Below are positions 17,943-25,996 of a stretch of 64,000 nt of DNA, one piece after another (within the stretch, counting starts at the first letter, position 1; each line of letters begins with the position of its first letter). Source of the stretch: Cobetia marina (lineage in GTDB: Bacteria > Pseudomonadota > Gammaproteobacteria > Pseudomonadales > Halomonadaceae); assembly GCF_001720485.1 (NCBI RefSeq), contig NZ_CP017114.1, positions 2,108,001 to 2,172,000 on the forward strand, read 5' to 3'. The notes beneath the pieces are model-generated. The model was given only the letters and a program-made list of their open reading frames with translations. It did not search any database and had not been told where the DNA came from. Both the position numbers and the translations under genes were made by a program.

Positions 17943-18689
17943 ATGTATACCGCCAATGGGCGCATGGCCCAGCAGGATATCTACACCGAATATCAGCCGC
18001 TGGTGCGCCGCATCGCGCTGCAGTTGCAGGTGCGCTTGCCAGCGAGTGTCGATCTCGAGGATCTGATTCAGGCTGGCATGTTGGGGCTGTGTGAATGCGT
18101 GGGCCGCTATGAGCAGGGCCACGGCGCCAGCTTTGCCACCTATGCCAGTCAGCGCATCCGGGGTGCGATGCTCGATGAGCTGCGCTCGCGAGACTGGTTG
18201 CCACGCAGTGTGCGTCGGGCCGGGCGCGAGCTTGAGAGCGTGATCCAGCAGCTGGAGCAGAGCCTGGGTTATCCGCCCGAGGAGACCCAGATCGCCTCTG
18301 CCATGGGGCTTGAGCTAGAAGATTACCGACGCCTGCTGCTGGATACCAACAACGGCATGGTGATGTCGCTGGACGAGATGCTGGATGAGGATGGCGCCGC
18401 ACCGGGCGGAATCTCCACTCCCTACGTGGAACCCTTCGCATTGCCCCACGAGGCGCTGGAGGAGGCCGATACTCGCCGAGCACTCACCGAGGCCATCGGA
18501 CGGCTTCCGGAGCGCGAGAAGCTGTTGATGGCGCTTTATTATCAGGAGAATCTCAATCTCAAGGAGATTGGCGCGGTGCTCGATGTCACCGAGTCGCGGG
18601 TTTCCCAGTTGCACTCCCAGGCCGTGCGCCGTCTGCAGGGTGTGTTGGCGCCGCATCTGGTGGCGCGGGCGGGCAAGCGTCGTCGCTGA
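17943..18689 (+). CDS. fliA: RNA polymerase sigma factor for flagellar operons, FliA (sigma-28)
   Basis: Directs RNA polymerase to late flagellar and chemotaxis promoters. Region 2 ('LVRRIALQLQVRLPASVDLEDLIQAG', 'FATYASQRIRGAMLDELRSRDW' in parts), region 3 and region 4 ('LNLKEIGAVLDVTESRVSQLHSQA') are intact and very close to enterobacterial FliA. I prefer the ATG giving MYTANGRMAQ, preceded by AGGA 5 bases away, over an ATG 24 bp earlier, because E. coli FliA begins near the same place. The product is 248 residues. Confidence 0.95.
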   Translation: MYTANGRMAQQDIYTEYQPLVRRIALQLQVRLPASVDLEDLIQAGMLGLCECVGRYEQGHGASFATYASQRIRGAMLDELRSRDWLPRSVRRAGRELESVIQQLEQSLGYPPEETQIASAMGLELEDYRRLLLDTNNGMVMSLDEMLDEDGAAPGGISTPYVEPFALPHEALEEADTRRALTEAIGRLPEREKLLMALYYQENLNLKEIGAVLDVTESRVSQLHSQAVRRLQGVLAPHLVARAGKRRR

Positions 18690-18798
18690 GCCTTTATCGT
18701 TATGAGCCTTCTTCGTTTCCCTGGTCTTTATCCCCCCCGCTGAACCGTCTGTCTGTGTTGCCTGCCCCTGTTTCGCCCGCCGCTATTTCGCCCGCTCC

Positions 18799-18836
18799 AA
18801 CCAAGAACACCGCCTCTCAGGGCGGTGTTCTTGGTT
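18799..18836. terminator. Bidirectional hairpin between fliA and the MFS gene
   Basis: A 16-bp perfect arm AACCAAGAACACCGCC, a 6-base loop and its complement GGCGGTGTTCTTGGTT. It lies between two convergent genes, 110 bp after fliA and 44 bp after the MFS stop. No long T-run. Confidence 0.85.
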
Positions 18837-18879
18837 AACGCTTATCCTATTTTCAATTTCGGCATGCCGTCAGGCGTGA

Positions 18880-20502
18880 TCAGTAGCTCTCGCGCTCCGG
18901 CTCCGACCTGACGCGGCGCTCCTCTTCGCTGAGGTGCTGGGCCTGCTCATCGATATGGCCATCCAGATGCCAGTCGTCTTCCATGCCGGTGACGCGGTCG
19001 TTCATCACGCCTTCCTCGTTGTCGACCTGCTGCACGACGCCTCCTTCTGTTTCAGAGGCCGCTTCCTGTTGCTGGGCAGCGAGTTCTTCCTCGCTAGGCT
19101 CCGGCTCAGGTTCGGCATCGAAGTCGAATTCCAGCTGACCGGTCTCGGGCTCGGTGATGGCTTCCTCGACCCAGGCGGCACTCAGCGGACTGGTGGTGGA
19201 GGGCGCCACCACATAGTGACCGGGGTGATCGCCATCCTCGGCATCCAGCACCTGACGCGGCTTGCTGGTGACACTGGCGGCGAGAATCACGATCAGCACG
19301 TGGATGGCGGTCAGGGTATAGAGGAAGCCGACGGCCCCGAAGCGCTCCATCAGCAGGCCCGCGGTGAGCGGGCCAAGAATCGCGCCCGCGCCATGCATCA
19401 GTACCAGCGTGCCGCTGGCGGAGATGATCTGTGGCGTGGTCAGCAGGTTGTTGGCCGCCGCCAGGAACAGCGAGTACTGGGTCAGGATCAGCCCGCCGAG
19501 CCCCGCCCCCAGCAGCGCCATGGTCAGCATGCTGCCACCACTGAACGGCACGCCGCCGATGGACAGCGCGATCGCCCCGACACTACAGCCCAGAATCACC
19601 TTCTTGGCCGAGAGCTTGTCGGAGAGCTTGCCCAGCGGCCATTGCAGCAGGGCGGCCCCCAGAATGAAGGCGCCCATGAACCAGGAGACTTCCTGCACCG
19701 GCAGGCCGGCGCGGTCGGCATACACCGCGCCCATGCCGAAGACGGTGCCGTTGGCGATGCCGGTGGCGAAGCCGCCCAGGGTGCCCAGCGGTGCCAGACG
19801 CAGCAGACGAACGATCCCCATGGCCTCCGGCTGCGCGCCTTCCGGTTGCGGTGAGGCGGACAGCAGCATCGGCACCAGCGCCAAGGACATGATCACCGAG
19901 ACCAGGATGAACAGCAGATAGGTATTCGGGTTGGCGACGTTGAGCAGCAGCTGGCCACCGCCCATGCCCAGATAGGTGATCACCATGTAGATGGCCAGCA
20001 GCCGGCCACGCATCTGGTTGGTCGCCTGGCTGTTGAGCCAGCTCTCCGCCACCACGTAGAGACCGGCGAAAGCGAAACCGGTGATGAAGCGCATCGCGAT
20101 CCACACCTCGGGCACCACATAGAGCGCATGGATCAGGATACACACCGAGGTGATGGAGGCCAGCGCCGCGAAGGTACGCACATGGCCGACCCGACGCAGC
20201 TTGCGCGGCGCAAGCGTCGAGCCCAGCAGGAAGCCGGCGAAGTAGGCCGACATGATGATGCCCGTCATGGTGTTGCTGAAGCCTTCCGAGGAGGCACGAA
20301 TCCCCAACAGACTGCCCTGCAGTCCGTTGGCCAGCATCAGCATCCCCATTCCCAGCAGCAGCGACCACAGAACGACCGCCGCGCCCAGACTGCTGGTCGG
20401 CTGCAGTCGCTTGGGCGGCGTGTCGAGCGGCTCGGTCTCGAAGGTGGGAGTGGGTATGGCTTCCTGCTGGGGGTGCGGCATGGAAGGGGCCTCATCGGTC
20501 AA
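18880..20502 (-). CDS. MFS transporter with acidic C-terminal tail
   Basis: Inner-membrane secondary transporter. Twelve membrane segments lie between about residues 38 and 430, and the MFS-type loop motif 'LAPRKLRRVGHVRTF' follows helix 2. The pattern resembles the YcaD/YfkF-type group within MFS; substrate unknown. The last ~100 residues form a cytoplasmic, Glu/Asp-rich tail ('EPEPEPSEEELAAQQQEAAS') that most relatives lack. It is a single gene facing fliA, not part of the flagellar block. Confidence 0.85.
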   Translation of the reverse strand: MTDEAPSMPHPQQEAIPTPTFETEPLDTPPKRLQPTSSLGAAVVLWSLLLGMGMLMLANGLQGSLLGIRASSEGFSNTMTGIIMSAYFAGFLLGSTLAPRKLRRVGHVRTFAALASITSVCILIHALYVVPEVWIAMRFITGFAFAGLYVVAESWLNSQATNQMRGRLLAIYMVITYLGMGGGQLLLNVANPNTYLLFILVSVIMSLALVPMLLSASPQPEGAQPEAMGIVRLLRLAPLGTLGGFATGIANGTVFGMGAVYADRAGLPVQEVSWFMGAFILGAALLQWPLGKLSDKLSAKKVILGCSVGAIALSIGGVPFSGGSMLTMALLGAGLGGLILTQYSLFLAAANNLLTTPQIISASGTLVLMHGAGAILGPLTAGLLMERFGAVGFLYTLTAIHVLIVILAASVTSKPRQVLDAEDGDHPGHYVVAPSTTSPLSAAWVEEAITEPETGQLEFDFDAEPEPEPSEEELAAQQQEAASETEGGVVQQVDNEEGVMNDRVTGMEDDWHLDGHIDEQAQHLSEEERRVRSEPERESY

Positions 20503-21081
20503 GGTCGGTACCGTTTGAGCGGTGCCGACGAGATGTCAGGTACGACACTTGCGTGCGTGGTGATGGTCAGTCGTGGTTGGTCCTTGCGGGAACGGCGCTC
20601 AGTCTACCGACCGAATCCGCAGTCTGCGACCCGTGGCGCGCCATTGCGTGGATGAAAGGCGACAGATCTGGAAATTTGTCGCAATGATGTAATGGGCTGG
20701 ATAAGTATACAGTGCTCCGTGAAATCCTGACCTCGAAGGGGCTGGGGACACGCTGGCGTTGTAAAAGGCACGGCATCAAGCAAAGTGAAATATCCTGAAA
20801 CTCCCTGTTGGCGGGGCCTGCACCCAGGTTGGCCCTCTTGAATCGCTGGATACACTCCTTGGCAACACACGTTGATGACACCACATGGTCGAGCGTTTCG
20901 TACGCAAAAAGTCTCGGAAAACCCGAGGGGTGGATGCATATACAGTGATGGGAATGGAGCGAGATAGCATGTGAGCGTCGAAAAAGCACCGATCTGTCGC
21001 ATGGTCGAATGGTCAGCGACCAAAGTAGATGCGAATCTGCCCGAGGACACACTCAACAACATCATAATCAAGAGGTTATTC
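20503..21081. other. Intergenic region, MFS gene to TRAP operon
   Basis: No gene supported in about 580 bp; open frames here have poor codon use and no ribosome-binding sites. TGGTCG (21002-21007) and CGACCA (21017-21022), 9 bp apart, form an inverted repeat about 60-80 bp before the TRAP binding-protein gene and could be an operator. Confidence 0.5.
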
Positions 21082-22224
21082 ATGACCCTGACCGCCGCAC
21101 TCGCCAACGCTGATTCCGCCTCCGGAACTGACACCGTCTCTCGTCAATGGCATCGCCACGCTTCAATGTCTGCTACTCCTTCCACTACCTCTTCTACTTC
21201 TTCGCGTGTTGCCGCCCCGAGTCGCGCTGCCCTGATGGCTGGCGTGCTTGGCCTGGCTCTGCTGTCACCGCTGATGGCGAGTGATGCCGAGGCGCGCGAG
21301 CTGTCCGTCTCCACCGTGCTGTCGGATGCCTTCCCTTGGGGGCAGGCGGCCGAGAAGTGGTCGGAACTGGTAGAGGAGCGCTCCGGTGGCGAGCTTACCC
21401 TGCGTGTCTATCCGAATGCCCAGCTGGTGGCGGGAGACCAGACCAAGGAATTCTCGGCCATGCGTCAGGGGCTGATCGATCTCGCGGTGGGCTCGACCAT
21501 CAACTGGTCGCCCCAGGTGCCGGAGCTCAACCTGTTCTCGCTGCCGTTCCTGATGCCGGACCACGCCGCCATCGATGCGCTGACTCAGGGTGAGTCGGGC
21601 AAGCAGGTCTTCGCCGCCATCGAGTCCAAGGGCATCATGCCGCTGGCGTGGGGCGAGAATGGCTTCCGTGAGGTGTCCAATTCCTCGAAATCAATCACCA
21701 CGCCGGACGACTTGAAGGGCCTGAAGATTCGTGTGGTGGGCTCGCCGCTGTTTCAGGACACCTTCACCGCGCTGGGCGCCAACCCGACCCAGATGAGCTG
21801 GGCGGATGCCAAGCCGGCGCTGACCACCGGTGCGGTGGATGGTCAGGAGAACCCGCTGTCGGTGTTCGATGTGGCACGGATCGATCAGGTCGGCCAGACC
21901 CATCTGACCCTCTGGCACTATATGGCGGACCCGTTGATCTTCGCCGCCAACCAGCGTGTCTGGAAGTCGCTCAGCGAACAGGAGCGCACTCTGCTGACCG
22001 AGACCGCCAGGGAAGCGGGTGCCTGGGAGATCGCCATGAGTCGTGAAGGCAATGCCCAGCGGCTGGCGGATATCGAGGCGCGCGGCGTGAATGTCGTCAA
22101 GCTCGATGACGATGCGATGCAGGCCTTCCGCGATGCTACCCAGTCGGTCTACGAAAGCTGGACACCGAAGATCGGTGAGGCGCTGGTCGAGACGGCACGT
22201 GCCGAGGTCGAGGCCTCGCGCTGA
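21082..22224 (+). CDS. dctP: TRAP transporter solute-binding protein (DctP family)
   Basis: Periplasmic binding subunit of a tripartite ATP-independent transporter. The start is the ATG after AAGAGG. An unusually long n-region (about 50 residues) precedes the hydrophobic core 'LMAGVLGLALLSPLMAS' and a cleavage site after AEA. The DctP fold follows: 'SVLSDAFPWGQAAEKW'-type beginning, 'LKGLKIRVVGSPLFQDTFTALGANP' with the carboxylate-binding Arg, and 'TGAVDGQENPLSVF' near residue 250. The Arg suggests an organic-acid ligand; which one cannot be told. First gene of a P-Q-M operon. Confidence 0.92.
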   Translation: MTLTAALANADSASGTDTVSRQWHRHASMSATPSTTSSTSSRVAAPSRAALMAGVLGLALLSPLMASDAEARELSVSTVLSDAFPWGQAAEKWSELVEERSGGELTLRVYPNAQLVAGDQTKEFSAMRQGLIDLAVGSTINWSPQVPELNLFSLPFLMPDHAAIDALTQGESGKQVFAAIESKGIMPLAWGENGFREVSNSSKSITTPDDLKGLKIRVVGSPLFQDTFTALGANPTQMSWADAKPALTTGAVDGQENPLSVFDVARIDQVGQTHLTLWHYMADPLIFAANQRVWKSLSEQERTLLTETAREAGAWEIAMSREGNAQRLADIEARGVNVVKLDDDAMQAFRDATQSVYESWTPKIGEALVETARAEVEASR

Positions 22225-22349
22225 GTCTGGTCATGATCGCCGCTGCTCACGGAGCAGATGACATCGGGAATAATGCGGTCTGTGCGCGTTATTGAGTGAA
22301 GAACCACGCCGGGGCCTGACAGCCTCGGCGTTCGTGTGGATCGCGTGTC

Positions 22350-22943
22350 ATGTCGCAAAAGTCGCAACAACCGTCTCAACAAGCCTCACATCAAACCGGC
22401 ACCAGCGGAGCGCCTGCTCCCACGGACAGGCCACCGCCACGCGTGCGGCCGGAATCCTGGCTGGCGGCGTTGGCGCTGGGCCTGATCGGCATCATCAGTC
22501 TGGCCAACGTGGTGGTGCGTTACGCCACCGATGCCTCCTTTGCCTTCACCGAGGAATTCTCGGTCTTCCTGCTGGTGTTGCTGACGCTGGCGGGCGCCTC
22601 GGTGGCGATTCGCCGTCAGGCACATATTCGTATCGCGCTGCTGGAAGACGTGCTGCCGTTGCCGCTGTGGCGACTGGTGGTGGTATTGCAGACCTTGGCG
22701 GTGCTGGTCGTGCTTGGACTGGTGGTGTGGTTTGGCGGCACCTTCGCGCTGGAGGAGTATCAGTGGGAATCGCTGTCACCGGGACTGGGCCTGCCCAACT
22801 GGTGGTATGTAATCTGGCTGCCGCTACTGGGTGTGGCGATGGCCTGGCGCCAGCTGCAGCAGTGTGTTGATCGCTTGAAGCAAGGACCTGATTCGCGGCA
22901 AGTGGATCGCGACCAGCGCAAGGAGTCAGATCATGAGTCCTGA
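22350..22943 (+). CDS. dctQ: TRAP transporter small permease subunit (DctQ family)
   Basis: Four-helix membrane subunit that links the binding protein with the large permease. 197 residues, with helices around 33-53, 65-85, 105-130 and 150-170 and the 'FAFTEEFSVFLLVLLTLAGASVAIR' segment typical of the family. Both termini are hydrophilic. It follows the P gene by 125 bp and overlaps the M gene by 11 bp. Confidence 0.93.
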   Translation: MSQKSQQPSQQASHQTGTSGAPAPTDRPPPRVRPESWLAALALGLIGIISLANVVVRYATDASFAFTEEFSVFLLVLLTLAGASVAIRRQAHIRIALLEDVLPLPLWRLVVVLQTLAVLVVLGLVVWFGGTFALEEYQWESLSPGLGLPNWWYVIWLPLLGVAMAWRQLQQCVDRLKQGPDSRQVDRDQRKESDHES

Positions 22944-24228
22944 TCTCTGGTTGCTCGCAAGCTTTGCCGCGCTGTTGATACTCGGCGTGCCGGTGGCCTT
23001 CGCGCTGGGGCTGTCGGGTGCGGTGGGAATCGTCGCGGGGCTGCCGGTGAGCATGCTGGCCACCTTGGGGACCAATACCTACAACAGCATTGCCAAGTAT
23101 CCGCTGATCGCCATTCCATTGTTCATCCTGACGGGGCTGGTGTTCGAGCGTGCCGGAGTGGCGGCGCGGCTGGTGCGCTTTGCCCAGGCGTTGATCGGGC
23201 CGCGTCACGGTGGCCTCGCGCTGGTGGCAGTGCTGGTGTGTCTGATCATGGGCGGCATGAGTGGTTCCGGCCCGGCAGATGCCGCCGCGGTGGCGATGGT
23301 GATGATTCCCAGCATGACACGGGCGGGCTACCCCAAGGCGTTCTCGGCGACGCTGATTGCGGCCTCGGCCTCCACGGCGATCCTGATCCCGCCCTCCATC
23401 GCGTTGATCCTCTATTCCATCGTGGTGCCGGGGGTGGATCTGCGCGCGCTGTTTGCCGCAGGGCTGATTCCGGGCTTGCTGGTGGGTGTGGCCTTGCTGG
23501 TACCGGCCTGGGTGCTGTCGCGGCGCTATCGCTGGGAAGATCCGACTCAGGTGGAACGTATCGCGCTGGGTCCGGCGTTCCGCTCAGCGATTCCGGCGCT
23601 GCTGGCACCGGTGATCATCCTCGGCGGGCTGCGCTCAGGCCTCTTCACGCCCACGGAAGCGGCGGTGGTGGCGGCTGCCTACGGGCTGTGTGTCGGGCTC
23701 TTCATCACCCGTGAGCTCAAGCTCTCCCAGGTGTGGGAACTGCTCAGGGAAGCAGCGGTGATCTCGGGGGTGGTGATGCTGATCATCGCGCTGGCGGGCA
23801 TATTCGCCTGGGCCGGCACCATGCTGGGTACCTTCCGCCATCTCGCCGAGTGGTTGATCACGCTGTCCGATAGCGGCACGGTGCTGCTGATTCTGGTGAT
23901 GGTGGCGGTACTGATCGCCGGGATGCTGCTGGATGCGGTCTCCATCTACCTGATCCTGATGCCGGTGCTGATTCCGGTGATGCAGCACTTCGGGTGGCAT
24001 CCGGTATGGTTCGGGATTCTGCTGGCCATGAACATCGCGATCGGCCAGTTCACGCCGCCGGTGGCCGTCAATCTGATGGTGACCAGCAGCGTGGCCGGTG
24101 TCCGACTCGAGAAGACCGTCGGATGGGCGATGGTCTTTGTCGTGGCGATGCTCGCGGCCCTGGCAGTGGTGATGCTGTTCCCGGAACTGGCGCTATGGCT
24201 GCCGCGCATCCTCGGTTATGCCGTGTAA
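22933..24228 (+). CDS. dctM: TRAP transporter large permease subunit (DctM family)
   Basis: Sodium- or proton-coupled translocation subunit with about 12 membrane segments. 431 residues is typical. Family landmarks include 'LGVPVAFALGLSGAVGI' at the N-terminus, 'MGGMSGSGPADAAAVAMVMIP' (about residues 103-123) and 'GQFTPPVAVNLMVTSSVAG' near residue 375. It overlaps the small permease gene, so the two are translationally coupled. Confidence 0.95.
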   Translation: MSPDLWLLASFAALLILGVPVAFALGLSGAVGIVAGLPVSMLATLGTNTYNSIAKYPLIAIPLFILTGLVFERAGVAARLVRFAQALIGPRHGGLALVAVLVCLIMGGMSGSGPADAAAVAMVMIPSMTRAGYPKAFSATLIAASASTAILIPPSIALILYSIVVPGVDLRALFAAGLIPGLLVGVALLVPAWVLSRRYRWEDPTQVERIALGPAFRSAIPALLAPVIILGGLRSGLFTPTEAAVVAAAYGLCVGLFITRELKLSQVWELLREAAVISGVVMLIIALAGIFAWAGTMLGTFRHLAEWLITLSDSGTVLLILVMVAVLIAGMLLDAVSIYLILMPVLIPVMQHFGWHPVWFGILLAMNIAIGQFTPPVAVNLMVTSSVAGVRLEKTVGWAMVFVVAMLAALAVVMLFPELALWLPRILGYAV

Positions 24229-24279
24229 CGCAACCGAGTGAGCGCGTTGTTGAGTGCGAAAGCGGAGCGGAGCCTTCAT

Positions 24280-24307
24280 AAGCGGCTTGTCGAGAGGCAA
24301 GCCGCTT
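24280..24307 (+). terminator. Hairpin after the TRAP operon
   Basis: AAGCGGCTTG and CAAGCCGCTT, 10-bp arms around an 8-base loop, 50 bp after the large permease stop. No T-run follows, so termination efficiency is uncertain. Confidence 0.5.
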
Positions 24308-24615
24308 GTCATGACTGCCACACCCACCAGATGTTCCGCCCGGACGCTGACTTCACCCGCGCGCCTACTGGAAAATCCAGCAGGGGGAAGCACTTGCGCA
24401 CTGTCGCGTCTCATCACGGGCACGTGGCAACTCGCCTGATAAATGTTAGCCTGCATATATTCTTGTGGGGTGGCGGGCGCTTGAGACCTTGAATGCAGGC
24501 GGACCTGCCTCCATTGGTTGACGTTGACTGAGCGTCAATGCTGGCGACCAATCTCGCCTATCGCCCCCCGCATGCGTGATCTCACCTCCAGAGGATCTCC
24601 AAAGGACATGTGTCG
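24308..24615. other. Intergenic region before the efflux operon
   Basis: No gene seen. TTGACG (24518-24523) and CGTCAA (24533-24538) form an inverted repeat inside a larger CATTG/CAATG pair. This dyad has the size of a LysR-type site, and AaeXAB-like systems are usually under a LysR activator, but no such regulator gene is nearby. Confidence 0.4.
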
Positions 24616-24855
24616 ATGAACGAAACACCCCCTGACATGCCATTGGCAGGTTTCAATGCACTGCACGAGATGGTGGTGGGAGAATTCCTGATCAGCCCCA
24701 TGCTGGTCTATGCGCTGGCGGCGCTGGTGATCGCCGGGTTGATTCGCTCGTTGCTGCACCGGGTGCTTGCCAATCATGAGCTATGGTTCGAGGCCTGGTT
24801 CGACATCTCGCTCTTCATCATCTGTCTGACGGGAATCGTCGCACTGGTGACCTGA
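24616..24855 (+). CDS. DUF1656 (AaeX-like) small membrane protein
   Basis: 79 residues with two membrane helices (about 27-50 and 57-77), between an N-terminal stretch with 'LHEMVVGEFLISPMLVYAL' and a C-terminal 'DISLFIICLTGI'. This matches DUF1656/AaeX, the small partner found with aromatic-acid efflux pumps. The ATG is preceded by AAAGGA with 9-base spacing; a GTG 6 bases earlier is too close to it. HlyD and FUSC genes follow, as in aaeXAB. Confidence 0.88.
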   Translation: MNETPPDMPLAGFNALHEMVVGEFLISPMLVYALAALVIAGLIRSLLHRVLANHELWFEAWFDISLFIICLTGIVALVT

Positions 24856-25075
24856 CGCCTTCACCGAATCGCGTCTGGTCCGTCACTCATCGTCATCGCG
24901 ACAGCGCTCGCGTCGCAAGCGTCAGATGTCCCTCGTCATTCACCTGTCGCGTCACTGTCGCAACGTCACCCCATCTTCGAAGGCGGTCGAGCTCAGGCGT
25001 CACTGGCAAGCATCACTCTGCGCAATCTCGTGTGAGCCGAGGCTCCCGTCAGGATCAACTCTTCAAGGAAACTGC

Positions 25076-25993
25076 ATGAGCAAGTCTCGACAGAAAGTCG
25101 TGAAATGGGTCATTACCCTGTGTCTGGTGGCCGTGGCGGTCTGGTGTGCCATCTGGCTGTGGAAGACCTACATGTACAGTCCCTGGACGCGGGATGCTCG
25201 CGTGCGTGCCGAGGTGATCACGCTGAGCCCTGACGTGTCCGGCTGGGTGAGTGAGCTCAACGTGGCGGACACCACTCGCGTCAAGCAGGGCGACGTGATT
25301 CTGCAGATCGACCAGGCCCGCTATGCGGCGGCGCTGGCTCAGGCCAAGGCGAGTCTGGCCAGTGCCAAGGCCACCTTGCGGCTCAAGGAGCATGAAGCCA
25401 ATCGACGCAGTCGCCTGACCAACCGGGCGATCAGTGAAGAGGAGCGTGACAGTGCTCGCCTCGAGGCCGAGGTGGCTCGCGCCGATGTGCAACAGGCCGA
25501 GGCGGCGCTTCAATCCGCGCAACTGGATCTTGACCGTACCCAGCTGACCGCTCCGGCGGATGGCAGCATCCTCAACATGCACCTGACACAGGGCAACTAT
25601 GTGACGGCGGGTACTTCGGTCATGGCGTTGATCAAGGATGACTCCTTCTATCTCAGCGCCTATTTCCAGGAGACCAAGCTGCAGCATGTGCGCAAGGGAG
25701 ATCCGGTTCAGATCACGCTGATGAGCGGCAACAAGGACTTCAAGGGCCGTGTCGTGGGAATCGGTGAGGGGATCGCCGATGACAATACCGCGACCAATGC
25801 CCAGCAGCTGCCGCAGGTGAGTGCGACCTTCAGCTGGGTACGCCTGGCACAGCGCATTCCGGTGAGAGTGGAGTTCGATGATATCGAGGCGGTACGGGCG
25901 TCCGGGGTCAATCTGGCGGCAGGCATGACGGCGAGTGTCCGGCTGCTCAGTGACATCACCGATGCCGAGGACAGCGGCCACGGAGCACCTTGA
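25076..25993 (+). CDS. HlyD-family membrane fusion protein (AaeA-like)
   Basis: Periplasmic adaptor of an efflux pump. From the ATG after AAGGA it is 305 residues: one N-terminal membrane helix (about 9-29), a barrel/lipoyl half ('VSGWVSELNVADTTRVKQGDVILQID' in parts), a coiled coil ('AALAQAKASLASAKATLRLKEHEAN'), the second lipoyl half with 'LTAPADGSI', and a beta-barrel. The sequence before the ATG is not protein-like. Stop and next start are 3 bp apart. Confidence 0.93.
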   Translation: MSKSRQKVVKWVITLCLVAVAVWCAIWLWKTYMYSPWTRDARVRAEVITLSPDVSGWVSELNVADTTRVKQGDVILQIDQARYAAALAQAKASLASAKATLRLKEHEANRRSRLTNRAISEEERDSARLEAEVARADVQQAEAALQSAQLDLDRTQLTAPADGSILNMHLTQGNYVTAGTSVMALIKDDSFYLSAYFQETKLQHVRKGDPVQITLMSGNKDFKGRVVGIGEGIADDNTATNAQQLPQVSATFSWVRLAQRIPVRVEFDDIEAVRASGVNLAAGMTASVRLLSDITDAEDSGHGAP

Positions 25994-25996
25994 TCG

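Noticed and set aside
17528-17965. Minus-strand frame across the fliC-fliA gap
   Set aside because: It runs through the sigma-28 promoter of fliC and into fliA, and the composition is not protein-like.
20862-20882. TTGGCAACACACGTTGATG as a sigma-54 promoter of the TRAP operon
   Set aside because: Spacing between the GG and the expected GC is off by one and the GC itself is absent.
20567-21052. 161-codon minus-strand frame upstream of the TRAP operon
   Set aside because: Poor codon use, no ribosome-binding site and no recognisable domain. Overlaps the TRAP promoter region.
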